Part shown: one piece after another, positions 16,643-26,033 of the stretch
Position numbering within the stretch: position 1 is the first letter of the stretch
Layout of the letters: the number at the start of each line of letters is the position of its first letter
Source of the DNA: Gammaproteobacteria bacterium
Lineage (GTDB): Bacteria; Pseudomonadota; Gammaproteobacteria; Pseudomonadales; Azotimanducaceae
Direction: 5' to 3'
NCBI GenBank assembly: GCA_028821515.1
Contig: JAPPGA010000048.1
Span: forward strand, 1 to 56,440
Length of the DNA stretch: 56,440 nucleotides
Program-made: the position numbers and the translations under genes
The notes under the pieces: model-generated
What the model was told of the DNA's origin: nothing
The model's input: the letters and a program-made list of their open reading frames with translations, nothing else
The model's database searches: none

Positions 16643-18271
16643 ATGAACCGAACCTGGACCATCGGCTCGTGGCTGGTCGCGTCACTGGTCGGCGCGCCGC
16701 TCCTGGTCGTGCTATGGGCGCTTCTGGCCCAGCCGAGCGAGAACTGGCCCCACCTGCGGGAAACCGTTCTCGCCGGCTACGTGGTCAACACTGTCGTACT
16801 GGCGGTCGCCGTGGGTTTCCTGAGTGCGATCATTGGCATTGCCTGTGCGTGGACCGTGGCGACACGGGACTTTCCTGGCAAGCGGATCCTGTCGTGGTCA
16901 CTGGTGCTGCCGCTCGCGACACCGGCGTACGTCGTCGCCTATGTCTATACGGACCTGCTCGAGTTCGCGGGCCCCGTGCAGACAGCGGTGCGCGCCGTCA
17001 CCGGATGGGAAGGCGGCGATTACAGTTTCCCGCCGATCCGCTCACTGGGCGGCGCGGTCGCCATGCTGAGCCTCGTGCTGTATCCGTACGTCTACCTGCT
17101 TGCGCGAACGAACTTCGAGACGCAGGCGGCGTCCCTCGTCGACGCGGCCCGTGTGCTTGGCGCGAGTTCGACGCGGGCGTTCTTCACCGTCGCGATACCG
17201 GCTTCCCGTCCGGTCATCGCGGGAGGTGTGGCGCTCGCAATGATGGAGACGGTGGCCGACTACGGCGTCGTGGAGTATTTCGGCGTATCTACTTTCACCA
17301 CGGGCATTTTCAGGACTTGGTTCGCGCTCGGTGACCGCGGGGCCGCTCTGCAACTCGCCGGCTGGCTGTTTCTCGCGGTCGCGGTCCTGATCGTTGCCGA
17401 ACAGGGGGCCCGGCGAGGCGGGTACGGAAACCCGATTGCCCGCACCGCACCGCCGGTCCCCAAACGCCTGACGGGGTTCCGCGCGCTCCTCGCCACGGTC
17501 GGCTGCGCCTTGCCGGTGCTCCTCGGCCTTGTCGTGCCGCTGATCGTCCTGGCACGCTACGCGATTCTCGTTGGCGACCCGCTCCTCGGCCGTAGCTTCA
17601 CGGACTTCGCGGGAGCCACGTTCGGCGTTGCGGGCACGGCTGCGGTCCTCGCCACCCTGCTTGCACTCGGGCTGGCCTATTGCGCGCGCCTGGATCCTCG
17701 GCCAGCAAACCGGTTTGCCCTGCGTCTCGCTACCCTGGGATATGCCTTGCCGGGGGCCGTGATCGCCGTCGGTGTGCTGGCGCCCCTGACCGCACTGGAC
17801 AAATCCCTTGCGCGATTCCTGAACACCCAGTTTGACCTGGGGGTCGGACTCCTGATGACCGGCACGGTGGCCGCACTGGTGTTCGCGTACCTTGTCAGGT
17901 TTCTTACGGTCGCCTACAACGCCTGCCAGGGCGGACTGGAGAAGGTCAATCGGCACCTGGACGACGCCGCGAGAAACCTGGGTGCCCGTCCCGGCAGGGT
18001 GCTGCGCGACATTCACTTTCCGCTCATGCGTGGCGCCGTCGCGAGCGCCGCGCTGCTGGTATTCATCGACGTGACGAAAGAACTGCCGGCGACGCTGATC
18101 CTGCGCCCGTTCAACTTCGAAACGCTGGCGACGCGGGTCTATCGGCTGGCGTCGGACGAGCGCCTGGCCGAAGCGTCCACCGCCGCACTGACCATCGTGG
18201 CCCTGGGCCTGATTCCGGCGGTGTTACTCGGTGTCTCCACCTGGCGCTTGCGCGATAAAATGGTCACATGA
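16643..18271 (+). CDS. fbpB: Ferric iron ABC transporter permease (FbpB-like, two-domain)
   Basis: A 542-residue inner-membrane permease with two homologous six-helix halves, as in FbpB/ThiP-type importers. The first EAA loop reads [22 protein letters not shown], and the second reads [24 protein letters not shown]; both are coupling helices for the ATPase. Many hydrophobic segments are visible, starting [22 protein letters not shown] 16643 starts directly before TM1; the open frame from 16544 is an extension through the promoter. The stop overlaps the selO start as ATGA, so the iron permease and SelO are translationally coupled. Confidence 0.92.
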   Translation: MNRTWTIGSWLVASLVGAPLLVVLWALLAQPSENWPHLRETVLAGYVVNTVVLAVAVGFLSAIIGIACAWTVATRDFPGKRILSWSLVLPLATPAYVVAYVYTDLLEFAGPVQTAVRAVTGWEGGDYSFPPIRSLGGAVAMLSLVLYPYVYLLARTNFETQAASLVDAARVLGASSTRAFFTVAIPASRPVIAGGVALAMMETVADYGVVEYFGVSTFTTGIFRTWFALGDRGAALQLAGWLFLAVAVLIVAEQGARRGGYGNPIARTAPPVPKRLTGFRALLATVGCALPVLLGLVVPLIVLARYAILVGDPLLGRSFTDFAGATFGVAGTAAVLATLLALGLAYCARLDPRPANRFALRLATLGYALPGAVIAVGVLAPLTALDKSLARFLNTQFDLGVGLLMTGTVAALVFAYLVRFLTVAYNACQGGLEKVNRHLDDAARNLGARPGRVLRDIHFPLMRGAVASAALLVFIDVTKELPATLILRPFNFETLATRVYRLASDERLAEASTAALTIVALGLIPAVLLGVSTWRLRDKMVT

Positions 18272-19872
18272 TCCTCGCCCAGCCTGATGCCATCGAGGCG
18301 CAACTCGCCGCGCTGCGCTTCGACAACCGGTTCGCCGACGAACTTCCGGCGGACCCGGAACAGGCGAACTTCCGCCGCCAGGTGGCGGGTGCCTGTTACT
18401 CGTTGGTAAAGCCAACGCCCGCAAAGCGGCCGAAACTGATCGGCTGGTCACCGGAAGTGGCGACACTGCTGGATCTGCCGGCCGATCCCGGCGATGGCGA
18501 TTCGCTTGCCGAAGTGTTCGGGGGTAACCGCCTGCTGCCCGGCATGCTTCCCGTCGCCACGTGCTACGGCGGGCACCAGTTCGGCCACTGGGCCGGCCAA
18601 CTCGGTGACGGGCGCGCGATCAACCTGGGTGAGATCGTGAACACGCGCGGCGAACGCTGGACGCTTCAACTCAAGGGCGCTGGCCCGACGCCGTATTCGC
18701 GAACCGCCGACGGCCTCGCGGTGCTGCGCTCGTCGCTTCGGGAGTTCCTGTGTAGCGAATCCATGTTCCACCTTGGCGTGCCGACGACGCGCGCGCTGTC
18801 GCTCGTGTTGACCGGCGAGGAGGTCGTGCGCGATATCCTCTATGACGGCCATCCCGCGCCCGAGCCCGGCGCCGTGGTGTGCCGCGTCGCGCCTTCGTTC
18901 ACCCGCTTTGGTCACTTCGAGATCCTGGCCGCAAGGCACGATGTCGAACTGATGCGACAGTTGCTGGACTTCACCATTGCCACGGACTTCCCGCACATCG
19001 GGGACGCCGACCAGAAGACCCGGTATCTCGAATGGTTCGACGAGGTCACGGCGCGCACTGCCGACATGATCGCGCACTGGATGCGGGTCGGCTTCGTCCA
19101 CGGGGTGATGAACACCGACAACATGTCGGTGCTCGGTCTCACCATCGATTACGGCCCCTACGGGTGGCTGGAGGACTACGACCCGGATTGGACGCCGAAT
19201 ACCACCGATGCCAGTACCCGGCGCTACCGCTTCGGCCAGCAACCGGCGGTTGCGCAATGGAACCTGTTGCAACTCGCGAACGCCATCTACCCCCTGATCG
19301 GCGAGGCGGATCCGCTGAACGACGTGCTGGGCGGCTTCGCGAAGCGCTATGCCGAGGCCGCGCGGTCGATGACCGCCGCGAAACTCGGCCTTGTGCGCTT
19401 CATCCCGGAGCACGACGAAGCACTGGCTGCGGAACTGTTCGCGCTACTGGGCGCCGTCGAGACCGACATGACGCTGTTCTTTCGCAACCTGGCTAAGGTC
19501 GATTTGGACAATCCCGCAAGCGAGCCTCTCGAGGAGGCGTACTACCAGCCGGCGCAGCGCAACGCCGCCTACCGGGAACGGCTGGCCGCCTGGCTCTCGG
19601 ACTATGGCCGGCGCGTGCAACTCGACGGATGCCCGAACGAGGTCCGCGTGGCGCGGATGAACGCCGTCAACCCGCGTTTCGTACTGCGAAACTACCTTGC
19701 ACAGTTGGCCATCGACAAGGCGGAGGCGGGCGACCATTCCATGGTCGGAGAACTGCTCGCCGTGCTGCGCGACCCATATGCCGATCAGCCGGGGCAGGAA
19801 ACGTTTGCCGGGAAGCGGCCGGACTGGGCGCGCCACCGGCCCGGCTGTTCCATGCTCTCCTGCAGTTCGTGA
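18268..19872 (+). CDS. selO: SelO/YdiU protein adenylyltransferase
   Basis: A 534-residue pseudokinase-fold enzyme that transfers AMP from ATP to Ser/Thr/Tyr of protein targets; in E. coli SelO it acts in redox defence. Family landmarks are [44 protein letters not shown], and the metal/catalytic region [14 protein letters not shown] and IDYGPYG. The protein ends CSMLSCSS; the penultimate-region Cys corresponds to the selenocysteine of animal SELENOO and is here an ordinary Cys codon. ATGA overlap with the iron permease is unusual and suggests co-expression under iron limitation or oxidative stress. Confidence 0.95.
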   Translation: MILAQPDAIEAQLAALRFDNRFADELPADPEQANFRRQVAGACYSLVKPTPAKRPKLIGWSPEVATLLDLPADPGDGDSLAEVFGGNRLLPGMLPVATCYGGHQFGHWAGQLGDGRAINLGEIVNTRGERWTLQLKGAGPTPYSRTADGLAVLRSSLREFLCSESMFHLGVPTTRALSLVLTGEEVVRDILYDGHPAPEPGAVVCRVAPSFTRFGHFEILAARHDVELMRQLLDFTIATDFPHIGDADQKTRYLEWFDEVTARTADMIAHWMRVGFVHGVMNTDNMSVLGLTIDYGPYGWLEDYDPDWTPNTTDASTRRYRFGQQPAVAQWNLLQLANAIYPLIGEADPLNDVLGGFAKRYAEAARSMTAAKLGLVRFIPEHDEALAAELFALLGAVETDMTLFFRNLAKVDLDNPASEPLEEAYYQPAQRNAAYRERLAAWLSDYGRRVQLDGCPNEVRVARMNAVNPRFVLRNYLAQLAIDKAEAGDHSMVGELLAVLRDPYADQPGQETFAGKRPDWARHRPGCSMLSCSS

Positions 19873-19882
19873 TTGCGCCGGC

Positions 19883-20467
19883 TCAGGTGATCAGGCGCGT
19901 TGCGTAGGCGATCGAGCCCGGCGTGAGTCTGCGCCGTCTTTCGAAGTACGACGCCGCTTCGGCGGGTGGCTGCCTCGAGGTCTGCCAGGAGTTCAGCCCG
20001 TCGTACCACGTCAGGAGCAGCATGCGGCCGCGTGGCTCGGAGCGGTCGTGCTGGCAGAAGAGCGCCTGCGCTTCGGCCCGGTAGTCTCCCGAACCTTCGA
20101 ACGTCTGCCACGCGCGGGCGGAAAGCGAAGCGATCTCCTCGACGTCGGTGTGCGCGACATCCAGGAATCGGAACACGTAGAGACCCTCGCGCGTCAGCGG
20201 CGCGGTGCTCGTCGGCCGTGCCGTCGGCTTCAGTAACAGTGCCTCGACATGGTCCACCTCGAAACGGCGGGCCGTTTCGATGGACTCGGTTACGGCATCG
20301 TCGCTGCCCACGGTGACGGCGATCAGTTCGTTGGATCCAACGCCGAAGAGACCGTGGAAGGCACCCCAGATCTCCCCCGGCGCGAGATGGTTCGTGAGCG
20401 ACTCGTGCAGGGGTTGCCAGCCACCCTGGTGTGCGGTGAGCTTGAGAAATGCAAACGTATCGGACAT
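19883..20467 (-). CDS. Hypothetical protein, possibly NIPSNAP-like dimeric alpha/beta barrel
   Basis: A 194-residue soluble protein without signal peptide or membrane segment. Two halves resemble repeated ferredoxin-like units: FAFLKLTAHQGGWQPLHESL early, and YVFRFLDVAHTDVEEIASL in the middle. A C-terminal LLLTWYDGLNSWQTSRQPP and FERRRRLTPGSIAYATRLI resemble the ends of NIPSNAP-family domains. This assignment is tentative. It is divergent from the TPP enzyme gene and convergent with selO, with only 10 bp between the stops. Confidence 0.65.
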   Translation of the reverse strand: MSDTFAFLKLTAHQGGWQPLHESLTNHLAPGEIWGAFHGLFGVGSNELIAVTVGSDDAVTESIETARRFEVDHVEALLLKPTARPTSTAPLTREGLYVFRFLDVAHTDVEEIASLSARAWQTFEGSGDYRAEAQALFCQHDRSEPRGRMLLLTWYDGLNSWQTSRQPPAEAASYFERRRRLTPGSIAYATRLIT

Positions 20468-20588
20468 GGCGGTTCCATCGCGAGCGGGGCGGTGATCGTA
20501 TCAGGTCGACCTGTCCTGTTGTCCCGCGCGGTCGTGGCAGGGCCTCGCCGTGGTAGGCTCCCGCGCGCCTGAACTCAAGAGGAATGTC

Positions 20589-22139
20589 ATGAACGGTGCG
20601 GAGAGCCTGGTGCGGACCCTGGCGGCACATGACGTGGCCGTGTGCTTCGCCAATCCCGGAACCTCCGAGATGCACCTCGTGCAGGCCATCGACGCAACCG
20701 GCGTGATGCGCAGCGTGCTGTGCCTTTTCGAGGGCGTGTGTACCGGCGCCGCCGACGGCTACGCGCGAATGGCAGGCAAGCCGGCAATCACGCTCCTGCA
20801 CCTCGGCGCCGGTCTCGGCAACGGCATCGCGAACCTGCACAACTGTCGGCGCGGCGGTGCGCCGCTGATCAACGTCGTGGGAGACCACGCGATCCATCAC
20901 GTGGCCCACGATGCGCCGCTGACATCGGATATCGAAGCGGTCGCAAAGCCGGTGTCTGCCTGGATAAGGACTGCGCGGACTCCGGAAGGGGTGGGTCTCG
21001 ACGCGGTCGATGCGGTACGTGCGGCAAGGTCGCCGAACCCGCAGCCAAAAGGTGGCATCGCGACCCTGATCGTTCCCGCGGATTGCGCGTGGGGAGCGGG
21101 CCGACCACGGGATCGGGATCCTGCCTTCGAGGACTCGATCCGACCGTCCCGGGTCAGCGCGGATGTCATCGAGTCCGTCGTGCCGCAACTCGACGAGGAC
21201 ACCCTGATTCTTATCGATGGGGATGGACTCACCGAGGACGGAATTCGCCAGGCAGGCCGAATCGCGGCTGCCCGGGGCTCAAGGCTCGGCAGTACGACGT
21301 TCCCGGCGCGGGCCGAAGCGGGTCCGGACCTGCCGCTGGTGCATCGCCTGCCATACTTTCCTGAGCAGGTCACGGATGCACTCAAGTCCGTGAAGAGACT
21401 TGTCCTCGCGGGAGCGCAGCGGCCGGTGAGCTTCTTCGCCTACCAGGGTCTCCCCAGCGACCTCGTTCCCGAGGGTTGCGAGGTTGTCCGCCTCGCCCAC
21501 CGCCACGAGAACGTCACGCAGGCGCTGACCGATGTCGCCGATGCGCTGGATGCGCCGGTGATGCCCGGTCCGGAGGGCGCGCGGCCGGAGATCCCCTCGG
21601 GCCGCCTGTCGAGGGGCAATGTGGCGGCGATTCTGACAGCCCGCGCGCCGGAAGGCAGCATCATGGCGTCGGATTCAGGAGGAGGTGGCGCGGCCTTTCC
21701 GATCATGCAGCGCTGTGTGCGCCACAGTTGGCTCAACCTGACGGGCGGATCCATCGGCGACGGCGGGCCGGTCGCCGTGGGTGCTGCCGTGGCCCGCCCC
21801 GAGCGGCAGGTCTTCGCGCTCGTCGGAGACGGGGGCGCGATGTACACGCTGCAGTACCTGTGGACGGCCGCCCGCGAGAACCTGAACATCGTCACCGTGA
21901 TCTATTCGAACCGCCAGTACAACATCCTGGAAGTGGAGTACCGGCGGATGGGGGTCAACGACATCGGCGCGGCGGCGGCGAGCATGTTCGACCTGTCCAA
22001 CCCGGAAATCGACTGGGTGGGCCTGGCGGCGGCCCAGGGAGTACCGGGGTCCCGCGCGGCCGACTGCGAGGAGTTCGACGCGGCGCTTGGCCGCGCGCTT
22101 GCAGAGGACGGTCCCTACCTGATCGAAGCGGTGCTCTAA
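20589..22139 (+). CDS. Thiamine pyrophosphate-dependent enzyme (acetolactate synthase large subunit-like)
   Basis: A 516-residue three-domain TPP enzyme. The N-terminal Pyr domain has CFANPGTSEMHLVQAI and the activating Glu in LFEGVCTGAADGYARMAGK. The C-terminal PP domain has the TPP/Mg motif GDGGAMYTLQYLW ending near VTVIYSNRQYN. It is shorter than typical biosynthetic acetolactate synthases and has no regulatory subunit gene nearby. A catabolic decarboxylase (benzoylformate decarboxylase-like) is an alternative. ATG 20589 follows AGAGGA; the upstream start at 20550 lacks a site. Confidence 0.88.
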   Translation: MNGAESLVRTLAAHDVAVCFANPGTSEMHLVQAIDATGVMRSVLCLFEGVCTGAADGYARMAGKPAITLLHLGAGLGNGIANLHNCRRGGAPLINVVGDHAIHHVAHDAPLTSDIEAVAKPVSAWIRTARTPEGVGLDAVDAVRAARSPNPQPKGGIATLIVPADCAWGAGRPRDRDPAFEDSIRPSRVSADVIESVVPQLDEDTLILIDGDGLTEDGIRQAGRIAAARGSRLGSTTFPARAEAGPDLPLVHRLPYFPEQVTDALKSVKRLVLAGAQRPVSFFAYQGLPSDLVPEGCEVVRLAHRHENVTQALTDVADALDAPVMPGPEGARPEIPSGRLSRGNVAAILTARAPEGSIMASDSGGGGAAFPIMQRCVRHSWLNLTGGSIGDGGPVAVGAAVARPERQVFALVGDGGAMYTLQYLWTAARENLNIVTVIYSNRQYNILEVEYRRMGVNDIGAAAASMFDLSNPEIDWVGLAAAQGVPGSRAADCEEFDAALGRALAEDGPYLIEAVL

Positions 22140-22180
22140 GAGCCTTCAGCCGGGGAGTGTTCCCCGACCGCTGACGCGTA

Positions 22181-22200
22181 AGGAAGTGCCGGCATTTCCT
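22181..22200. repeat. Near-perfect 20-bp palindrome between convergent genes
   Basis: AGGAAGTGCCGGCATTTCCT is a palindrome except for one G:T pair. It lies between the convergent TPP enzyme and SDR genes, after a smaller hairpin (CGGGGA/TCCCCG at 22151-22166). A role in transcript ends is plausible, but there is no U-tract. Confidence 0.35.
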
Positions 22201-22237
22201 CCGTGGCGGGAGGCGTGCTTCCATGCAAGCCCCGGCA

Positions 22238-23032
22238 TCAGCGCATTTCGACGCCGCCGGCAACGTTGAGCGCGATGCCGGTCACGTTCGGTGCCGTCGC
22301 CAGGAAGACGGCGGCCTGGCCCATGTCTTCCGCAGTCTGCGGCCTGCCAAGCGGAATGCGTTCGCTCATGCGCTTCTCGAAGGCTCCGGCGTCCTCGTCC
22401 GCCATGAGGTGATCCAGCCACATGGCGGTTCCGACTATTCCCGGGCATAGCGCGTTGACGCGGATGCCGTCCCGGGCAAGTTCCAGGGCGAAGGACTGCG
22501 TCACGCCGACCACGGCGAATTTCGATCCAACGTAAGCGGCGAGTTGCGGCGCGCCGCGCTTTCCGGAAACGGATGAAGTGTTGACTATGGCAGGGTCCGG
22601 AGAGGCACGCAGCGCCGCCACTGCGGAGCGCGTCATGAGGAACACGCCCTTGACGTTTACGGCGAAGATCCTGTCCCACTGTTGCTCGCTGAACGTGTCG
22701 ATGGGGCCGCTGTCGATGAGGCCGGCGTTGTTGACCAGCACGTCGAGACCACCGAACGCGTCGACCGTCGCGGCGACGGCGGCCGCGCACGAGTCCGCCC
22801 GCGTCACGTCCACGGGCGTGCATCGCACTTCGCCGAGGCTCGCGAGCTGATCCACCGCGGTGTCCATCTCCGTGGCCGAGGCGAGACGGTAATTCCAGTC
22901 CTTGCCGGGCTCGGGTGCAGTGTCGAGGTCCGCGATCATGACGCGGTGGCCGGTCTCGAGGAAGCTCTTCGCGATGCCTTTGCCGATACCGCGTGCACCG
23001 CCCGTGATGAGCACGGTTCGTTTATCCGTCAT
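22238..23032 (-). CDS. SDR-family NAD(P)-dependent oxidoreductase
   Basis: A 264-residue classical short-chain dehydrogenase. The cofactor loop is TGGARGIGKG (residues 11-20), followed by LVNNAGLIDSG, the catalytic Ser in NTSSVSGKRG and Tyr/Lys in YVGSKFAV, and NALCPGIVGTAM. The C-terminus GIALNVAGGVEMR closes the usual last strand. IADLDTAPE after beta-2 suggests NAD rather than NADP preference. The substrate is unknown; many close types act on sugar alcohols or 3-hydroxyacyl substrates. It is divergent from the peroxiredoxin gene. Confidence 0.92.
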   Translation of the reverse strand: MTDKRTVLITGGARGIGKGIAKSFLETGHRVMIADLDTAPEPGKDWNYRLASATEMDTAVDQLASLGEVRCTPVDVTRADSCAAAVAATVDAFGGLDVLVNNAGLIDSGPIDTFSEQQWDRIFAVNVKGVFLMTRSAVAALRASPDPAIVNTSSVSGKRGAPQLAAYVGSKFAVVGVTQSFALELARDGIRVNALCPGIVGTAMWLDHLMADEDAGAFEKRMSERIPLGRPQTAEDMGQAAVFLATAPNVTGIALNVAGGVEMR

Positions 23033-23160
23033 GGAAAGCCTTCAGGGGGAGAATGGACGGAGGATTATATGGCGGGGGTGTCCTCCAATTGAATCGCCTC
23101 CATCTTCGCCGTTACACTCGCCCGCAATCTCCATGCAACCACTCCACAGGGAATACGGAA

Positions 23161-23640
23161 ATGGCAATTCAGGAAGGCGACAAACTCCCCGAGGCGACCG
23201 TGCACACGATTCGTGACGGAATGCCTGCACCGGTCAGTACAGGCGAGCTGTTCGGCGGCAAGAAGGTCGTGTTGTTTGCGGTGCCGGGAGCGTTTACGCC
23301 GACGTGTTCCGAACAGCACTTGCCCGGCTACGTCGCGAACGCGGGTGCCCTGAGGGAGAAGGGCGTGGACAGCATCGTCTGTGTAGCGGTCAACGATCCG
23401 TTCGTCATGGACGCTTGGAGCCAGGACCGTGGCGCGGGGGATCTCACCATGGCGTGCGACGGCAACGGGGATTTCACCCGGGCCCTGGGCCTCGAGATGG
23501 ACGGCAGGGGGTTCGGACTCGGGACACGCTCGCAGCGCTACGCCATGATCGTCGAGGACGGCACGGTCACCAAGTTGGCGGTAGAGGGTCCGGGCGAGTT
23601 CGACGTGAGCAGGGCGGAAGCCATCCTCGAAGCGCTGTAG
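23161..23640 (+). CDS. Peroxiredoxin of the Prx5 type
   Basis: A 159-residue thiol peroxidase that reduces H2O2 and organic peroxides. The peroxidatic Cys49 lies in VPGAFTPTCSEQHLPGY, the Prx5 signature. The family's GLGTRSQRYAMIVEDG segment and C-terminal helix DVSRAEAILEAL are present. Further Cys residues occur in SIVCVAVND and LTMACDGNG, so an atypical 2-Cys mechanism is possible. ATG 23161 begins MAIQEGDKLPEATVHT, the standard start; upstream codons are unrelated. Probably a single-gene unit ending at the hairpin at 23657. Confidence 0.94.
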   Translation: MAIQEGDKLPEATVHTIRDGMPAPVSTGELFGGKKVVLFAVPGAFTPTCSEQHLPGYVANAGALREKGVDSIVCVAVNDPFVMDAWSQDRGAGDLTMACDGNGDFTRALGLEMDGRGFGLGTRSQRYAMIVEDGTVTKLAVEGPGEFDVSRAEAILEAL

Positions 23641-23656
23641 GCCGGCGTTTTCCAAC

Positions 23657-23681
23657 GGGCCGGCCGGAGGGTCGCCGGCCC
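23657..23681. terminator. GC-rich hairpin between convergent peroxiredoxin and lipoprotein genes
   Basis: GGGCCGGC (23657-23664) pairs perfectly with GCCGGCCC (23674-23681) across a 9-nt loop, 17 bp after the peroxiredoxin stop. There is no T-run on either side, so intrinsic termination is uncertain. Confidence 0.35.
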
Positions 23682-23691
23682 GCTACGGACG

Positions 23692-23913
23692 CTACTGGGA
23701 ACCGCGCTCCGCTTTTTCGGGGTTGCGTGCCAACTCGTCGTCCTGGATGCAATACCACTCCCCGGAATCTCCATCCTCCTGGCAAAACCAGTCCGTTTCG
23801 TCATTGGATGAGATCGGCGCCTCAACGCTTGCGGTGGACCCCGAGCGGCATCCAGATACAGCCACGAGGAAGAGCGCCAGCATCACGGCAAGCTTGACAG
23901 GGGTGGTCGGCAT
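23692..23913 (-). CDS. Small lipoprotein with paired-Cys acidic tail
   Basis: A 73-residue protein. The N-terminal signal KLAVMLALFLVAVSGC ends in a lipobox (VSGC, Cys22), predicting a lipid-anchored product of about 52 residues. The mature part is acidic and contains two Cys within two similar units, DWFCQEDGD and EWYCIQDDE, which could form a disulfide or bind a ligand. I do not recognise a family. It is convergent with the peroxiredoxin gene and divergent from the ABC exporter genes. Confidence 0.65.
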   Translation of the reverse strand: MPTTPVKLAVMLALFLVAVSGCRSGSTASVEAPISSNDETDWFCQEDGDSGEWYCIQDDELARNPEKAERGSQ

Positions 23914-23999
23914 GGCGCGCTACTTTGCCGGTCGCCTGGCCATCTGTCAAAGGCTGGGTGTGAAAGACGGCGCGCCCGAAGGTGCGTGGGTGCCGGATC

Positions 24000-26033
24000 G
24001 TGAGTGAGGCCATCTCCGCAACAGGCTCTCCGGACGAGCAGAGCACGCTGTCGCCGCAAGAGCTCGGCCGCCTGGTGTTGCGCACATGGCCGTATATGCG
24101 GCCGCAGCTTCGGCATCTCGTGGCCTGGATCGTGGCGCGCTATGCCCTGGAGCTCGTTTTCCTGGTCGCGACGCTGATTGCGTTCGACCTGTTCAACAAC
24201 AAGATCCTGCTCGGGGAGAAGCTGCAACCTGACCAGGCGGTGCTGTTGCAGTTGGACGAAAGCTATGTCCGCGCGCCCGATACCCTCGGCGTCGGTGCAG
24301 AGGAGGAAGCAGCGCCCCTCGATGCGCTGTTCGACGATACGGACGACGTGGAACGGCCGCTCGATCCGGCGGTAACGATGAACACCGAACAGCGGCGCGT
24401 GGTTCGGAATCGGCTGGGCGCGGTGTTCGCCATCGCGGCGATCCTGTTCTTCCTGCTCGGACCGACGATCGATTATTACCGCACCTGGATATTGCAAAGG
24501 GTGAACCAGTACCTCCGGGTGACGATGATGGAGCGCGCCGAACATCTTTCGTTGCGATATCACAGCCACGCCCGCACCGGCGATGCCATCTATCGGATCT
24601 ACCAGGACAGCGCGATGATCACGAGCGTCGTAGAGCGGGCCGTGCTGGAACCGGTGGTCGCGGTCGGACATGTCGTATTCAGCTTTTTGGTCATCTGGCT
24701 GTTCAGTCCGATCCTCGGTGGCGTGTACCTGGCGGGGATGCTGCCGATCATTATGCTCGTGGTGTGGTTTACGCCCCGATTGCAGATACGGTCGCGTCGC
24801 GCCCGAACGGCCAATAGCGCGCTCACGTCGAGAATCCAGGAGGCCTTCGCTGCCATCCGCATCGTCAAGGCGAACCGCGCCGAGCGCGTGATGGGTTCAC
24901 GTTTCGACGGGGACTCGCGGATGGCGTTGGATGCGGCCTTCTACCTGCGCACGGAGTTCATCCTCATGCGAGTGCTGGTCGTGGTGATCGCCGGCGCCAT
25001 GATCATCGGCACACAGTACCTGATGGCGGGCTGGACGATCGCCGAAACCCCGACCTTCCTTGCGGGGGCCGTGGCGCTGGTCGGGTTTTCGGTCTGGAAC
25101 CTTGGGACCTTCCAGGCGGCGAACAGCCGGAACGAAGAGTTCGTTGAGGCTGGCTCGGAGCTGATCGGGATGTGGGGCGTGATTCAGGATTTGGGTGTTG
25201 GCCTGGACCGCGCGTTTTTCCTGCTCGACCTGAAGCCGGACATCGTCGACGCGGACGACGCCGTGCCGCTGCCCGCGCCGATCCGCGAGATCCGGTTTGA
25301 ACGCGTGGCGTTCGGGTACGACCCGGCGCGGCCGGTGCTAGACGAGGTCGATCTCAACGCGGAAGCGGGCACCATCACCGCCATTGTCGGTGGTACCGGT
25401 TCAGGCAAGTCGACCCTCATGTCGCTGTTGTTGCGGCTCTACGACCCGGACGCGGGGACGATTCGGATCAACGGCGTACCGCTCGTCGGGATACGGATGG
25501 AAAGCCTGCGTGCGGGCGTGGCCATTGCGCTGCAGCAGAACACGCTCTTCGCCACCACGGTGGCGGACAACATCGCCTACGCGAAGGCGGACGCGAGCCG
25601 CCAGGACATCGAGTCCGCCGCGAGGGTCGCATGCGCGGACGCGTTCATTCGCGAGATGAGGCAGGGCTACGACACGGAACTGGGTGAGCGCGGCGGCAAG
25701 TTGTCCACCGGCCAGCGCCAGCGCCTGTCCATCGCCAGGGCCATCGTGCGGGATACGCCGATTCTCATCCTCGATGAGCCCACCGCGTCGCTCGATGCCG
25801 AGACCGAACACGCCGTGCTCGAGAACCTGTCGGACTGGGGGCGCGAACGGATCGTGTTTCTCATCACCCACCGCCTGTCCACGATTCGCAATGCCGACCA
25901 GATCGCTTTTCTGGAGGACGGCGAGATCCGTGAACTCGGCGACCACGAGTCATTGATGTCGATCCCCGATGGCCGCTACAGACGTTACGTGAATGCAGAA
26001 GTGCAAATCGATGCGTCGGAGCTGCCGGAATGA
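24000..26033 (+). CDS. ABC exporter subunit A (transmembrane plus ATPase)
   Basis: A half-transporter of about 677 residues, type IV ABC exporter fold. After TM1 (ALELVFLVATLIAFDLF) there is a long acidic insert of roughly 70 residues (for example EEEAAPLDALFDDTDDVE) before TM2, which is unusual. The ATPase domain has Walker A GGTGSGKST, signature LSTGQRQRLSIARAI, Walker B ILILDEPTASLD with catalytic Glu, and ITHRLSTIRNAD. The GTG at 24000 (MSEAISATGS) is preferred over the GTG at 23982; neither has a strong ribosome site. Its stop overlaps the next gene as ATGA, so the two subunits probably form a heterodimer. Substrate unknown (lipid, peptide or drug). Confidence 0.9.
   Translation: MSEAISATGSPDEQSTLSPQELGRLVLRTWPYMRPQLRHLVAWIVARYALELVFLVATLIAFDLFNNKILLGEKLQPDQAVLLQLDESYVRAPDTLGVGAEEEAAPLDALFDDTDDVERPLDPAVTMNTEQRRVVRNRLGAVFAIAAILFFLLGPTIDYYRTWILQRVNQYLRVTMMERAEHLSLRYHSHARTGDAIYRIYQDSAMITSVVERAVLEPVVAVGHVVFSFLVIWLFSPILGGVYLAGMLPIIMLVVWFTPRLQIRSRRARTANSALTSRIQEAFAAIRIVKANRAERVMGSRFDGDSRMALDAAFYLRTEFILMRVLVVVIAGAMIIGTQYLMAGWTIAETPTFLAGAVALVGFSVWNLGTFQAANSRNEEFVEAGSELIGMWGVIQDLGVGLDRAFFLLDLKPDIVDADDAVPLPAPIREIRFERVAFGYDPARPVLDEVDLNAEAGTITAIVGGTGSGKSTLMSLLLRLYDPDAGTIRINGVPLVGIRMESLRAGVAIALQQNTLFATTVADNIAYAKADASRQDIESAARVACADAFIREMRQGYDTELGERGGKLSTGQRQRLSIARAIVRDTPILILDEPTASLDAETEHAVLENLSDWGRERIVFLITHRLSTIRNADQIAFLEDGEIRELGDHESLMSIPDGRYRRYVNAEVQIDASELPE

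Noticed and set aside
19785-21188. A long minus-strand frame covering selO's end, the hypothetical gene and the TPP enzyme start
   Set aside because: It overlaps three well-supported genes and gives Arg-rich low-complexity protein.
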